This document shows positions 32,642 through 41,321 of a stretch of 64,000 bases of DNA, piece by piece; positions within the stretch are counted from its first letter, which is position 1; each line of letters opens with the position of its first letter. Origin of the DNA: Roseibium aggregatum (lineage in GTDB: Bacteria > Pseudomonadota > Alphaproteobacteria > Rhizobiales > Stappiaceae); contig NZ_JAEKJZ010000003.1 in NCBI RefSeq assembly GCF_017309185.1, positions 310,001 to 374,000 of the forward strand. The letters are read 5' to 3'. The notes below the pieces were generated by a model. That model did not search any database, was not told where the DNA came from, and saw only the letters and a list, made by a program, of their open reading frames with translations. Position numbers and translations under genes: made by a program.

Positions 32642-33844
32642 ATGAAACTCGCATGGCCCCTCATCGCCGGAACCCTGCTCGCGGCGCCCGGCTCCGCCCT
32701 TGCCCAAAACAGCCAGTTCACGTCCATGGCGGAGAAAGCGCTCGGCGAACCTTTCGTCGGTGTCACGACGGACGGAACGCCGCGGCCGGATCTGTTCGAA
32801 ATCGAGCCGACCGGTATTCCCATGGACGCGGTTCGCACGGCGGCCCAGGGCTTTCTCGACAGTTTGCCGGAAGATGTGCGGGAAACCGTGATTTATCCCG
32901 TCGAAAGCGACGAATGGCGGCACTGGTCGAACTTTCACCAGTTCCCGGGGCGCAACGGTCTGTCCATGGAAGACATGAGCGATGCGCAGCGCGAAGCCAC
33001 ATACAACCTGTTGCGCGCCTCGCTCAGCGCCAAGGGCTACGAGACCTCACGCGACATCATGCGGCTCAATCATCATCTGGGGGAACTGGTCGACAACTTC
33101 GAGGAATATGGCGAGTTCAAGTACTGGGTGACCGTTTTCGGGACCCCGTCTTCCGAGGAACCCTGGGGCTGGCAGTTCGAAGGCCATCATCTGGTGATCA
33201 ACTATTTCCTGCTGGGCGATCAGCTTGTGATGACCCCGACCTTCATGGGGTCCGAACCGGTTCGTGCGCAGAGCGGCAAATATGCAGGCACGGAAGTCCT
33301 TCAGGAGGAGCAGGATGCAGGGCTGGCCTTTCTCCATCTCCTGCCTGAAGACCTGCGCGAGCGGGCGATCATCGGCGGCAAGGAAGGCAGATCGAATGCG
33401 CTCGGTGAGCTTTTCAAGGACAATATCGTGGTGCCTTACGAAGGTCTGCCGGCGAAGGATCTGGACCAGGAAACCTTGAAGGCGTTGACGGGGCTGATCG
33501 CCCTTTTTCTGGAAAGCCTTCCGGAAGACCAGGCGAGCCGCAAGATGATGGAAGTGCTCGATCACCTCGACGAAACCTATTTCGCCTGGCGGGGCGGTAC
33601 GGATGACGAGAGTGTCTATTACTTCCGAATCCAGAGCCCGGTCGTTTTCATTGAATTCGACCACCAGGGCCTGATCGCGCTTGAGGGCGACTGGAACCTG
33701 CCGTCGCGCAGGCACGTCCATACCGTCATCCGCACGCCGAACGGAAACGATTACGGCCGGGATCTCCTGCGGCAGCACTACGAAGAAGCCGCCGCCGATC
33801 CCGATCACGGGCATTCACACCCGCATCGGCCCCAGGCAAAGTAG
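32642..33844 (+). CDS. Exported DUF3500-family protein
   Basis: This 400-residue protein has a Sec signal (MKLAWPLIAGTLLAAPGSALA) and a full-length DUF3500 domain. Recognisable stretches are SDEWRHWSNFHQFPGRNG, NLLRASLSAKGYE, EPWGWQFEGHHLVINYFL and IEFDHQG near the end, followed by RRHVHTVIRTPNGNDYG. The tail is His-rich (DHGHSHPHR). The family is of unknown function; the His clusters suggest metal binding. GAAGGAGCG precedes ATG 32642. It is divergent from the PepSY-RR-HK operon and probably belongs to its regulon. Confidence 0.88.
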   Translation: MKLAWPLIAGTLLAAPGSALAQNSQFTSMAEKALGEPFVGVTTDGTPRPDLFEIEPTGIPMDAVRTAAQGFLDSLPEDVRETVIYPVESDEWRHWSNFHQFPGRNGLSMEDMSDAQREATYNLLRASLSAKGYETSRDIMRLNHHLGELVDNFEEYGEFKYWVTVFGTPSSEEPWGWQFEGHHLVINYFLLGDQLVMTPTFMGSEPVRAQSGKYAGTEVLQEEQDAGLAFLHLLPEDLRERAIIGGKEGRSNALGELFKDNIVVPYEGLPAKDLDQETLKALTGLIALFLESLPEDQASRKMMEVLDHLDETYFAWRGGTDDESVYYFRIQSPVVFIEFDHQGLIALEGDWNLPSRRHVHTVIRTPNGNDYGRDLLRQHYEEAAADPDHGHSHPHRPQAK

Positions 33845-33858
33845 GTTGGAATGGAGGG

Positions 33859-33896
33859 GCTCCGCCGGAAAGCCTTTGCAGGCTCGCCAGCGGAGC
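33859..33896. terminator. Bidirectional hairpin between DUF3500 and dctM genes
   Basis: Outer arms GCTCCGC/GCGGAGC and inner arms AGCCT/AGGCT form a two-part stem in the 58-bp gap between convergent genes. No clear T-run is present. Confidence 0.5.
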
Positions 33897-33902
33897 GTTG
33901 TC

Positions 33903-35213
33903 TCAGTTCGGTCCCTGACGCAGGTTGTCCGGCAGCCAGGTGGCGAGGTCCGGGAAGAGGATCAGGACGAAGACCATCAGGACCATGATCAGGAACATCG
34001 GTACCGCGGTGCGGGCGATATAGCCCATCTCGTGATGGGTCATGCCCTGCATGACGAACAGGTTGAAGCCTATGGGAGGCGTGATCTGCGCCATTTCGAC
34101 CACCACCACGATGAAGATGCCGAACCAGATCAGGTCGATGCCCGCAGCCCGGATCATCGGCTCGACCACGGCCATGGTCAGCACCACCGAGGAGATGCCG
34201 TCCAGGAAACAGCCGAGGATGATGTAGAACACCAGAAGCACCATCAGGAGCTCGAACCGGCTCAGGTCCCAGGCGGCGATCAGATTCGCCAGGCCGCGCG
34301 GCAGGCCGGTGAAGCCCATGGCGAGCGACAGGAAGGCCGCACCCGCCAGGATCAGGGCGATCATGGCGCTGGTGCGGGTCGCACCCATCAGGCTCTCGGT
34401 GAAGGTCTTCCAGGTCAGCGAACCCTGGCTGGCGGCCAGGATCAGTCCGCCGATCACGCCGAAGGCAGCCGCCTCCGTCGGTGTCGCGTAGCCGAGATAC
34501 ATGGACCCGATGACGACGACGATCAGCGCAAGGACCGGAAGAAGGAAGCGGGAGTTCTGGAGCTTCTCCGCGAACGTCATCGGATCTTCCACGTCCGGTC
34601 GCCACTTGCTGGACACCTTCGAGTAGATGGCGACATAGGTCATGAACATCATCGCCAGGACCAGACCGGGAACGATGCCGGCGAAGAACAGCTTGGTGAT
34701 CGACTCGTTGATGGTCACGCCATAGACGATGAGCGTGAGCGACGGCGGGATCATCAGGCCGAGCGTGGCCGCGCCGGAGAGGGTGCCGATGATCATGTTT
34801 TCCGGATATTTGCGCTTGCGCAATTCCGGGATCGACATCTTGCCGACGGTGGTCAGCGTGGCCGCGGACGAGCCGGAGACGGCGGCGAAGACCGTGCAGC
34901 CGACGATGTTGGTGTGCACCAGGCCGCCCGGCAACCGGGCCATCCAGGGCGAAAGCCCCTTGAACATGTCTTCCGACAACCGGGTCCGGTAAAGGATTTC
35001 TCCCATCCAGATAAACAGCGGCAGCGCCGTCAGCGTCCAGCTTGAGGACGCGGACCAGACGGTGGTCAGCATGACGTCGCCGACCGGGCGGGTCGTGAAC
35101 AGCTCCATGCCCACCCAGGCAACGCCCATCAGCGCCAGGCCGACCCAGACGCCGGTGCCCAGAAGCGTGAACAGCACGAACAGGAAGAGAATGACGATCG
35201 AAAGGTTTTCCAT
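33903..35213 (-). CDS. dctM: TRAP transporter large permease, DctM
   Basis: This 436-residue membrane protein has about 12 helices and the DctM hallmarks LPLFIWMGEILYRTRL, GTLSGAATLGLMIPPSLTLI and GSMYLGYATPTEAAAFG. It catalyses sodium-driven import of a receptor-bound organic acid. ATG 35213 begins the first membrane segment; the longer open frame lacks a ribosome site. It is the last gene of an operon with dctQ, dctP and an FAD oxidoreductase. The DctP protein sets the specificity. Confidence 0.92.
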   Translation of the reverse strand: MENLSIVILFLFVLFTLLGTGVWVGLALMGVAWVGMELFTTRPVGDVMLTTVWSASSSWTLTALPLFIWMGEILYRTRLSEDMFKGLSPWMARLPGGLVHTNIVGCTVFAAVSGSSAATLTTVGKMSIPELRKRKYPENMIIGTLSGAATLGLMIPPSLTLIVYGVTINESITKLFFAGIVPGLVLAMMFMTYVAIYSKVSSKWRPDVEDPMTFAEKLQNSRFLLPVLALIVVVIGSMYLGYATPTEAAAFGVIGGLILAASQGSLTWKTFTESLMGATRTSAMIALILAGAAFLSLAMGFTGLPRGLANLIAAWDLSRFELLMVLLVFYIILGCFLDGISSVVLTMAVVEPMIRAAGIDLIWFGIFIVVVVEMAQITPPIGFNLFVMQGMTHHEMGYIARTAVPMFLIMVLMVFVLILFPDLATWLPDNLRQGPN

Positions 35214-35217
35214 GGAT

Positions 35218-35751
35218 CTACTCTCCCGAACTCTGGTCCGCCAGATCCCGTTCGATCCGGTGGGTGCCACGGAAGACCACGTAAAGAAGGTGATCGGTCA
35301 GGGCGATGGCAAGGATGATGCTGCCGACCAGTAGCGGCATTTGCGGAATCCAGAGCGCGGTGCGGTCCTGGCCCTGGCTGACGTCGTTGAACTTCCAAGA
35401 CCAGTAGACGAAACGGAAGCAGTAATAGACGAAATACCAGGTAATGGCCGCGCCGATCAGGAAACACCAGGCGTCGAGCCAGCGCGAGGCCTTTTCAGGC
35501 AAGGCGTTGAGCAGAAGCGAGACACGGATGTGCGAGCCCCGGTTCAGCGCATTGGCGAAGGCAAGGAAGGAAGCGGCCGCCATTGTGTAGCCGGCGTAAT
35601 CGGGTGCGCCGGGAAACACCTCGCCGGTCCAGCGCGCCAGCATCTGGAGAACGATCAGCAAAAGGATCGCGATCAGGCACAGGGCCGCGGCGACGCCGGC
35701 CGCCAGATAGATAAAGTCGAGACCACGGCGAAGTCCCCGCAGGAACGCCAT
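35218..35751 (-). CDS. dctQ: TRAP transporter small permease, DctQ
   Basis: This 177-residue protein has four predicted membrane helices and the GAPDYAGYTMAAASFLAFANALNRGSHIRV region typical of DctQ. ATG 35751 follows GAGGTGGG at good spacing and is preferred over ATG 35763. It lies 4 bp upstream of dctM and is separated from dctP by a terminator with a T-run. It forms the membrane complex with DctM. Confidence 0.9.
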   Translation of the reverse strand: MAFLRGLRRGLDFIYLAAGVAAALCLIAILLLIVLQMLARWTGEVFPGAPDYAGYTMAAASFLAFANALNRGSHIRVSLLLNALPEKASRWLDAWCFLIGAAITWYFVYYCFRFVYWSWKFNDVSQGQDRTALWIPQMPLLVGSIILAIALTDHLLYVVFRGTHRIERDLADQSSGE

Positions 35752-35778
35752 CACCCACCTCATTCGTTGGTAACTTGG

Positions 35779-35810
35779 AAAAAGGCCGCTCCGGGTTCGC
35801 CGGAACGGCC
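35779..35810 (-). terminator. Terminator between dctP and dctQ
   Basis: On the minus strand GGCCGTTCCGG and CCGGAGCGGCC form an 11-bp stem with one mismatch around CGAAC, followed directly by five T. It is a good intrinsic terminator, placed just after the receptor gene, so only part of transcription should reach dctQM. Confidence 0.75.
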
Positions 35811-35823
35811 TCAGACTGTCAGC

Positions 35824-36816
35824 TTAGTTGCCGGAGGCCTTGAAGGCATCGACAATTGCCTTGCCCTGATCGCCTGCGTCGGCGAGCCATTCCTCGGTCA
35901 TGGTCTCGCCGATTTCCTTGAGCTGAGCCTTGAGCTCATCGGACGGCGGAGCGACGGTCATGCCGCCGTCGCGCAGCCCCTGCAAGGTGAACTGGGTGTA
36001 TTCCTTGGCGCGCCAGGTGCCGGCATATTCGGCCAGTTCCGCACAGCCCTTGATGACGTTCTTGTTGGCATCGGAAACGCCGGACCAGACATCGGAGTTG
36101 ACCATGATGTAGTTGCGCGGCAGCCAGGCATCGACCTCGTAGAAGTAGTTGAGGCTCTCCCAGACCTTGCGGTCGTATCCGGTGGCGCCGGAGGAGATCA
36201 TGCTGTCGGCGACGCCGGTGGCGAATGCCTGGCTGATTTCAGCCGCTTCGATGGTGACCGGGAGCATGCCGGTCAGCTCGGCCAGACGCGAGGTGGCGTT
36301 GGAATAACTGCGGAACTTGACGCCCTTCATGTCGTCCACGGACTTGACTTCGTCCTTGAAGTACAGGCCCTGCGGCGGCCACGGCACGGAGTAGAGCAGG
36401 GTCAGGCCCTGGTCGGCGAGAACGCCGGTCAGCGGGTCCTTGGCCGCATCCCAGAGTTTCGCGGCGTCATCGAAAGAGGTTGCCAGGAAGGGGATGGAAT
36501 CAACCCCGAAGATGGCGTTTTCGTTCTGGTGGCCGGACAGCAGACGCTCGCCGATCGGCACTTGGCCGGTCTGGATGGCGCGCTTGATCTGGGCGCCGGG
36601 GAACAGCGACCCGGACGGATGGGTGACGATCTCGATTTCGCCGCCGGTGCCGGTGGTCACGCATTTGGCGAATTCCGCCGCCGTCATGGAGTGAAAGTTG
36701 GTCGCCGAATAGGCCAGCGGCATATCCCATTTTTCCGCGGATGCCGGTACAGCCGCAGCCGCCGTCATCGGCAGAACCGCCACGGCGGCCTTCAAGGTGG
36801 TTTTCAATCTGTTCAT
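35824..36816 (-). CDS. TRAP transporter substrate-binding protein, DctP family
   Basis: This 330-residue receptor has a Sec signal (MNRLKTTLKAAVAVLPMTAAAAVPASA, mature EKWDMPLAYSATNFHS). It contains the DctP strand VKFRSYSNATSRLAELTGM with the Arg that anchors the substrate carboxylate. GGAGCGG precedes ATG 36816. It lies 34 bp after the FAD oxidoreductase gene in the same operon. An amino or keto acid that is then oxidised or decarboxylated by the neighbouring enzymes is a likely ligand; this is inference. Confidence 0.9.
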   Translation of the reverse strand: MNRLKTTLKAAVAVLPMTAAAAVPASAEKWDMPLAYSATNFHSMTAAEFAKCVTTGTGGEIEIVTHPSGSLFPGAQIKRAIQTGQVPIGERLLSGHQNENAIFGVDSIPFLATSFDDAAKLWDAAKDPLTGVLADQGLTLLYSVPWPPQGLYFKDEVKSVDDMKGVKFRSYSNATSRLAELTGMLPVTIEAAEISQAFATGVADSMISSGATGYDRKVWESLNYFYEVDAWLPRNYIMVNSDVWSGVSDANKNVIKGCAELAEYAGTWRAKEYTQFTLQGLRDGGMTVAPPSDELKAQLKEIGETMTEEWLADAGDQGKAIVDAFKASGN

Positions 36817-36850
36817 GTTCCGCTCCGTTGTTTTAAGGAAGGTGATTTTT

Positions 36851-38104
36851 TTATCTTGGCACCTGGTGACTGAAACGTCCCGGCGCATAGGGGGTGAGGT
36901 CGAGGTTCACCGGTTGGTTCGCCACGAGCCCCGCAACCAGGCGGCCGGTTTTCGGGCCGCCGGTCAAACCGATATGATGATGGCCGAAGGCCGTGAAGAC
37001 CCCCGAGCCATTGACCTCGCCGATCAAGGGCAGACTGTCGCTCGGCGCAGGCCGGTGCCCGAGCCAGGGTTCCTCGCGCGAGAACTTCAGGTTCGGGAAG
37101 GTCTCCTTCACCTTCCGGCGCAAGAGCTCGAGAGGAGCCTTGCTCGGACCGGCCTCCAGTCCGCCGAACTCGACAATGCCGGCGCAGCGCAGGCCCGCGC
37201 TCATCGGCGTCGCGACGAACTTGCCTGAAGCGACCATGGCCGGTGCTTTCGGCCCGCCTTCGGGATCTTCAAAGACAATGTGGTACCCGCGTTCGGTTTC
37301 CAGCGGTATGTTCAGGCCGAGCTTCTTCATGAGGGGAGCAGACCAGACACCGGTCGCCAGGACAACCCTGTCGCAGTCGAATGGGCCTTCTGAGGTCAGA
37401 ACTTTGGTGACCGTACCGTCTTCAATGTCGAAATCCTTTACCTCGGCCTCGACGACGACACCGCCCAGTGCGGCGAAATCCTTGGCAAGGGCGGCGACAT
37501 AACCGCCCGGATCCAGAACGAAGCCGTGGTCCTTCATGGAGGCGAGCAGGGTGACGGCGGGGCCGAAAGCCGGATCGTAATCCTGAACCTCTTCTCCCTC
37601 GATGAGTCGCGGCTCGAAGCCGGAAGCCTTGCGAAGGTCCCACACATAGGCGTCGGCGTCGAAGGCCGCCCGGTCCCTGTAGGCGAAATTATAGTCGCTC
37701 TGTTGAACGAAGGTGCGCGCGCCGAGGCCGTCGGTCAGGGAGAGATGTTGCTCGACGGTATCGCCGACAATCGGATTGAGGGCGGTCGCGATCCGCCTGG
37801 TGTCGGCGTCATTGGCGTGGCCGAGGTATTTCGTAAGCCATGGCAGCAGCTTCGGCAGGTAGCCCCAGCGCAGGAAAAGCGGAAAGTCCGGGTCGAGCAG
37901 AAGCTTGAGGCCCTTGAGGATCAGTCCGGGCGTCGTTACGGGCACATTCGAACAGGCGGCGAGAACGCCCGCGTTGCCGAAGGAGGTTCCCTGACCCGGT
38001 TTGTCCCGGTCGATCAGCGTGACGTCCAGCCCCATGCGACGGAGCCAGATGGCGGTTGAAACGCCGACGATGCCGCCGCCGATCACCACGGCCTTCATCG
38101 GCAT
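36851..38104 (-). CDS. FAD-dependent amino-acid oxidoreductase (DadA-like)
   Basis: This 417-residue DAO-superfamily enzyme has the FAD motif VVIGGGIVGVSTAIWLRRMG at the N-terminus, GTSFGNAGVLAAC, a substrate domain, and the C-terminal GVFTAFGHHHIGLTGGPKTGRLVAGL loop. D-amino-acid dehydrogenases of the DadA type share this order and length (about 415). It is the first gene of the TRAP operon and divergent from the ThDP operon across 285 bp. GGGAGACC precedes ATG 38104. It may oxidise a D-amino or N-substituted amino acid delivered by the TRAP system. Confidence 0.87.
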   Translation of the reverse strand: MPMKAVVIGGGIVGVSTAIWLRRMGLDVTLIDRDKPGQGTSFGNAGVLAACSNVPVTTPGLILKGLKLLLDPDFPLFLRWGYLPKLLPWLTKYLGHANDADTRRIATALNPIVGDTVEQHLSLTDGLGARTFVQQSDYNFAYRDRAAFDADAYVWDLRKASGFEPRLIEGEEVQDYDPAFGPAVTLLASMKDHGFVLDPGGYVAALAKDFAALGGVVVEAEVKDFDIEDGTVTKVLTSEGPFDCDRVVLATGVWSAPLMKKLGLNIPLETERGYHIVFEDPEGGPKAPAMVASGKFVATPMSAGLRCAGIVEFGGLEAGPSKAPLELLRRKVKETFPNLKFSREEPWLGHRPAPSDSLPLIGEVNGSGVFTAFGHHHIGLTGGPKTGRLVAGLVANQPVNLDLTPYAPGRFSHQVPR

Positions 38105-38309
38105 GTCCCGGTCTCCCTGTCCCCCAGAAAACCCAGCCTAGTCCCCATTCGCTCCGGTTCCCCTTACCTGACGATAATTCTCATTTGCCTCAAGGAGCGG
38201 AAAGCTGTCCCCGGATGGGCATGCTTTCAAAAGCCTGAACGTAAGTCCTTGAGATTAGTGCATCGTTTGACGATCCGTTCAATAGGCAATTGTGAATTTT
38301 TCTCTGTAC

Positions 38310-38338
38310 TTGACGCTGCACTTTGATCTGTATACAGA
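38310..38338 (+). promoter_or_regulatory. Promoter with GntR-type operator upstream of the ThDP enzyme gene
   Basis: TTGACG (38310-38315), a 15-bp spacer and TATACA (38331-38336) form a promoter-like pair with a short spacer. The perfect palindrome TCTGTATACAGA (38327-38338) covers the -10. TGTATACAGA recurs at 41249-41258 upstream of the GntR gene of the same operon. Binding here would block transcription and might also affect the divergent oxidoreductase/TRAP operon. Confidence 0.65.
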
Positions 38339-38389
38339 CGGTAATGCAAAGTCAACACGCCCTTCGGATGGGCAACCGGGAGTTGGAAC

Positions 38390-40093
38390 GTGAAGGAACG
38401 GAACACGGCGAACACCATGACCGGCGCGGAAGCGATGGTGCGGATGCTGGAAGCGCATGGGGTGCGGCACATCTTCGGGCTGTGCGGCGATACAACCCTG
38501 CCGTTCTATGACGCGCTATATCGTCTGGATCACAAGATCGAACACATCCTGACCCGCGACGAACGCTGCGCCGCCTATATGGCCGACGGCTATGCGCGGG
38601 TGACGAAAAAAGTCGGCGTCTGCGAGGGGCCGTCCGGCGGCGGGGCGACCTATATCCTGCCCGGTCTGGTGGAGGCGAATGAAAGCTCCGTACCGATTCT
38701 GGCGATCACTTCCGACGTCGGTACGCGCTCAAAAGGCCATTATCCGTTGACGGAACTGGATCAGGAAGGTCTGATGCGGCCCCTGACCAAATTCAACACG
38801 GTCATCCAGCACGCGGATGCCATACCGGATACGGTGCGCACCGCGTTCCGCAAGATGACGACGGGCCGACCGGGCACCGCGCATCTGGGGCTGCCGATCG
38901 ACGTTCAGCGCGGCGAGGCCAATCCGGACGATATCTGGGCGGATCCGGCGCATCAGACCTATCCGGCCTATCCCTCCGGACCGGACCCGGATGCTGTCGA
39001 GGGGGCGCTGGACGCGCTGCTCTCTGCCAAGTTCCCGGTGGTGATCTGTGGCGGCGGGATCGTGCTCGCCGGCGGCGAGGCCGACTTCGTCTCATTCGTG
39101 GAATCGCTCGACATTGCCGTGGCAACGACGATTTCCGGTCAGGGCTCCATTCCCGAAACCCATCCGAACAATATCGGTGTGGTCGGATCGAACGGTGGTG
39201 TGCCGGCGACCCGCGAACTGGTGCAAAAGGCGGACCTCGTGCTCTTCATCGGTTGCCGGGCAGGCTCGGTGACGACGGAACTGTGGCGTTATCCCTCCAA
39301 AGCGACCCGGATCGTCCATATCGACAGCGATCCGGAAGTGATCGGCGCGTCCTACCGGACCGAGGCCGCCCTGGTCTCCGACGCAAGGCTGGCCTTGAAG
39401 GCGCTGAACGGGGCGCTGGCGGCGCGCGGTCCTCAAGCGGGCTTTGGCGGGGCGAGCGCCGTCGCGCCGCTCAAGACAAGGAAATGGGAGGTCTTCAACC
39501 GTTTCTCCGGAACGGCGGAGACGCCCATTCGGCCGGAACGGACCATCGCGGCCCTGCGACGGGTTCTCGACGACGACGCGATCCTCGTCGGCGATCCGGG
39601 AACGCCCTGTCCCTATCTCTCCGCCTACTACGAACTCAACACCACGGGGCGGACACTCTTTTCCAACCGCGCGCATGGCGCACTCGGTTACGCGCTTTCG
39701 GCCGCCATGGGCGTCAGCGTCGGCGCGCCCGGCAAGAAGGTCGTCTCGCTCATGGGCGACGGCAGCTTCGGCTTCACCTGCGGCGAACTGGAAACAGTGG
39801 TCCGCAAGAACATGCCGATCACCTTCATCGTCTTTTCCAATTCGGTCTACGGCTGGATCAAGGCCGGACAGAAGACCGGCTTCGACGAGCGCTATTTTTC
39901 CGTCGACTTCAACCGGACCGACCACAAGGCGGTGGCCGAGGCCTTCGGCGTCAAGGCGTGGCGGGTGGAAAATCCGGAAGATCTGGACAGTGTCCTGCGT
40001 CAGGCGGTCGAGCATGACGGCCCGACGCTGGTCGACGTGATCAGCCAGCCGCTGAACGAGGCGAATGCGCCGGTCAGCGAGTGGATTGCGTGA
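38390..40093 (+). CDS. ThDP-dependent enzyme, acetolactate-synthase-like
   Basis: This 567-residue protein has the three-domain layout of ThDP decarboxylase/synthase enzymes. The N-terminal Pyr domain has the activating E58 (TRDERCAAYMADGYAR) and SGGGATYILPGLVEANESS. The middle domain has IGCRAGSVTTELWRYP, and the PP domain has the ThDP motif from GDGSFGFT (residue 456) to VFSN. GTG 38390 follows GGGAG; ATG 38417 is an alternative. It leads an operon with an enolase-superfamily enzyme, a GntR regulator and a racemase. The substrate is probably a 2-oxo acid; true acetolactate synthase is unlikely in this context and no small subunit follows. Confidence 0.85.
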   Translation: MKERNTANTMTGAEAMVRMLEAHGVRHIFGLCGDTTLPFYDALYRLDHKIEHILTRDERCAAYMADGYARVTKKVGVCEGPSGGGATYILPGLVEANESSVPILAITSDVGTRSKGHYPLTELDQEGLMRPLTKFNTVIQHADAIPDTVRTAFRKMTTGRPGTAHLGLPIDVQRGEANPDDIWADPAHQTYPAYPSGPDPDAVEGALDALLSAKFPVVICGGGIVLAGGEADFVSFVESLDIAVATTISGQGSIPETHPNNIGVVGSNGGVPATRELVQKADLVLFIGCRAGSVTTELWRYPSKATRIVHIDSDPEVIGASYRTEAALVSDARLALKALNGALAARGPQAGFGGASAVAPLKTRKWEVFNRFSGTAETPIRPERTIAALRRVLDDDAILVGDPGTPCPYLSAYYELNTTGRTLFSNRAHGALGYALSAAMGVSVGAPGKKVVSLMGDGSFGFTCGELETVVRKNMPITFIVFSNSVYGWIKAGQKTGFDERYFSVDFNRTDHKAVAEAFGVKAWRVENPEDLDSVLRQAVEHDGPTLVDVISQPLNEANAPVSEWIA

Positions 40094-41214
40094 TGGCGGA
40101 TCACAGAATTGAACGCCTTCGGGTTCATCGGGTGCATATCCCCGCGAAGGCGGTCCATTCCCATGGCTCCGGCGATGTCTCGGGCATCAGCGCGGTGCTC
40201 GTCGAGATTGTCACCGATACCGGCCTGACCGGATGGGGGGAGGCATCGCCCTGGCCGGTCTTTACCGGCACCGTCGAGGCCAATGCTGCGGCCTTGCATA
40301 CCTATTTCCGACCTTTCCTGATCGGCAGCGATCCGTTGCAGGTCGAGGTGCTGGTGAACCGGGCCGACAAGGTGCTGGTCGGCCACCCGGAAGCCAAGGC
40401 GGCGCTGGAGACCGCACTGCTGGACCTGACCGGACAGATCGCCGGGCTTCCCATTGCCGAGCTGGTCGGTGGCCGGTTCCGCGATGAAATTCCGATGAGC
40501 TTTTCCATCGCCAATCCGGATTTCGACAAGGATCTGGAAGACGTCGCCGCGCTCTGGGCGGATGGGGTGCGGATCTTCAAGCTGAAGACCGGTTTCAACG
40601 ATCATGCCTTCGACGTCATGCGCCTGGAGCGGCTGCGGGAGGTCTATGGCGCGGAGGCGGATCTCAGGATCGACTACAATCAGGGTCTTCCCGCCTATGA
40701 CGCCGTCCGCCGGGTGCGCGACCTGGAACGCTTCGCGCCGACCTTCGTCGAGCAACCAGTCCTGATGCATGAGCGCGAGGTTCTGGCCGAGATCACGCGG
40801 GCCGTGGACGTGCCGATCATGGCGGACGAATCCGTGTTCGATCCGAAGGATGCCTTCCGGGGCGCCATGAACCGGGTCGCCGATATCTTTTCTCTGAAGA
40901 TCTCCAAGTCCGGCGGTATCCGCCGGGCGCTGCAGATTGCAGCCATCGCGCGCGCGGCCGGGATCGACGTCTATGGCGGCTGCATGTTCGAGACGTCCAT
41001 CGCCCACGCGGCAGGGGCGCACCTGATGGCGGCGGTTCCCGATCTGCGGCTCGGCTGCGAGTTCTACATGTCGAACTATTACGCGGAGGCCGATATCGCC
41101 CAGGTGCCTTTCGCGGTCACCGGTGGCAAGGTGCAGGTTCCGAAGGTGCCGGGCCTTGGGTGCGTCCCCGACCCGGACAAGCTCGCCCGCTACCGGCTGG
41201 AGGTTCTGGAGTAG
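40093..41214 (+). CDS. Enolase-superfamily enzyme, MLE subgroup
   Basis: This 373-residue (beta/alpha)7beta-barrel enzyme has the MLE-type acid-base Lys pair K163-x-K165 (IFKLKTG) and opposite Lys in SLKISKSGG (269/272). Metal ligands are D194 (RIDYNQ), E220 (FVEQPV) and D245 (MADES). These enzymes abstract a proton next to a carboxylate, giving lactonisation, racemisation or dehydration. Relatives include muconate cycloisomerase, dipeptide epimerase and cis-3-hydroxyproline dehydratase; I cannot choose safely. ATG 40093 overlaps the preceding stop (TGATG), so translation is coupled to the ThDP enzyme. Confidence 0.85.
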   Translation: MADHRIERLRVHRVHIPAKAVHSHGSGDVSGISAVLVEIVTDTGLTGWGEASPWPVFTGTVEANAAALHTYFRPFLIGSDPLQVEVLVNRADKVLVGHPEAKAALETALLDLTGQIAGLPIAELVGGRFRDEIPMSFSIANPDFDKDLEDVAALWADGVRIFKLKTGFNDHAFDVMRLERLREVYGAEADLRIDYNQGLPAYDAVRRVRDLERFAPTFVEQPVLMHEREVLAEITRAVDVPIMADESVFDPKDAFRGAMNRVADIFSLKISKSGGIRRALQIAAIARAAGIDVYGGCMFETSIAHAAGAHLMAAVPDLRLGCEFYMSNYYAEADIAQVPFAVTGGKVQVPKVPGLGCVPDPDKLARYRLEVLE

Positions 41215-41248
41215 ATCGTGACCATGTCGCCGGTTCGAGACCGCTGGA

Positions 41249-41258
41249 TGTATACAGA
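41249..41258 (+). promoter_or_regulatory. GntR operator copy upstream of the FCD regulator gene
   Basis: TGTATACAGA, identical to the core of the palindrome at 38327-38338, lies in the 107-bp gap before the regulator gene, 63 bp from its start. GTATAT follows at 41262. This points to autoregulation by the encoded GntR protein. Confidence 0.5.
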
Positions 41259-41321
41259 GGCGTATATTGAGTAACACCCGGCAATGTGCCAAGAGACCCC
41301 GAGTGTCGGCGGGAGGATGGA

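Noticed and set aside
40093-41214. Assignment as cis-3-hydroxyproline dehydratase
   Set aside because: General MLE-subgroup residues are present, but I cannot verify the specificity residues and the neighbours do not settle it.
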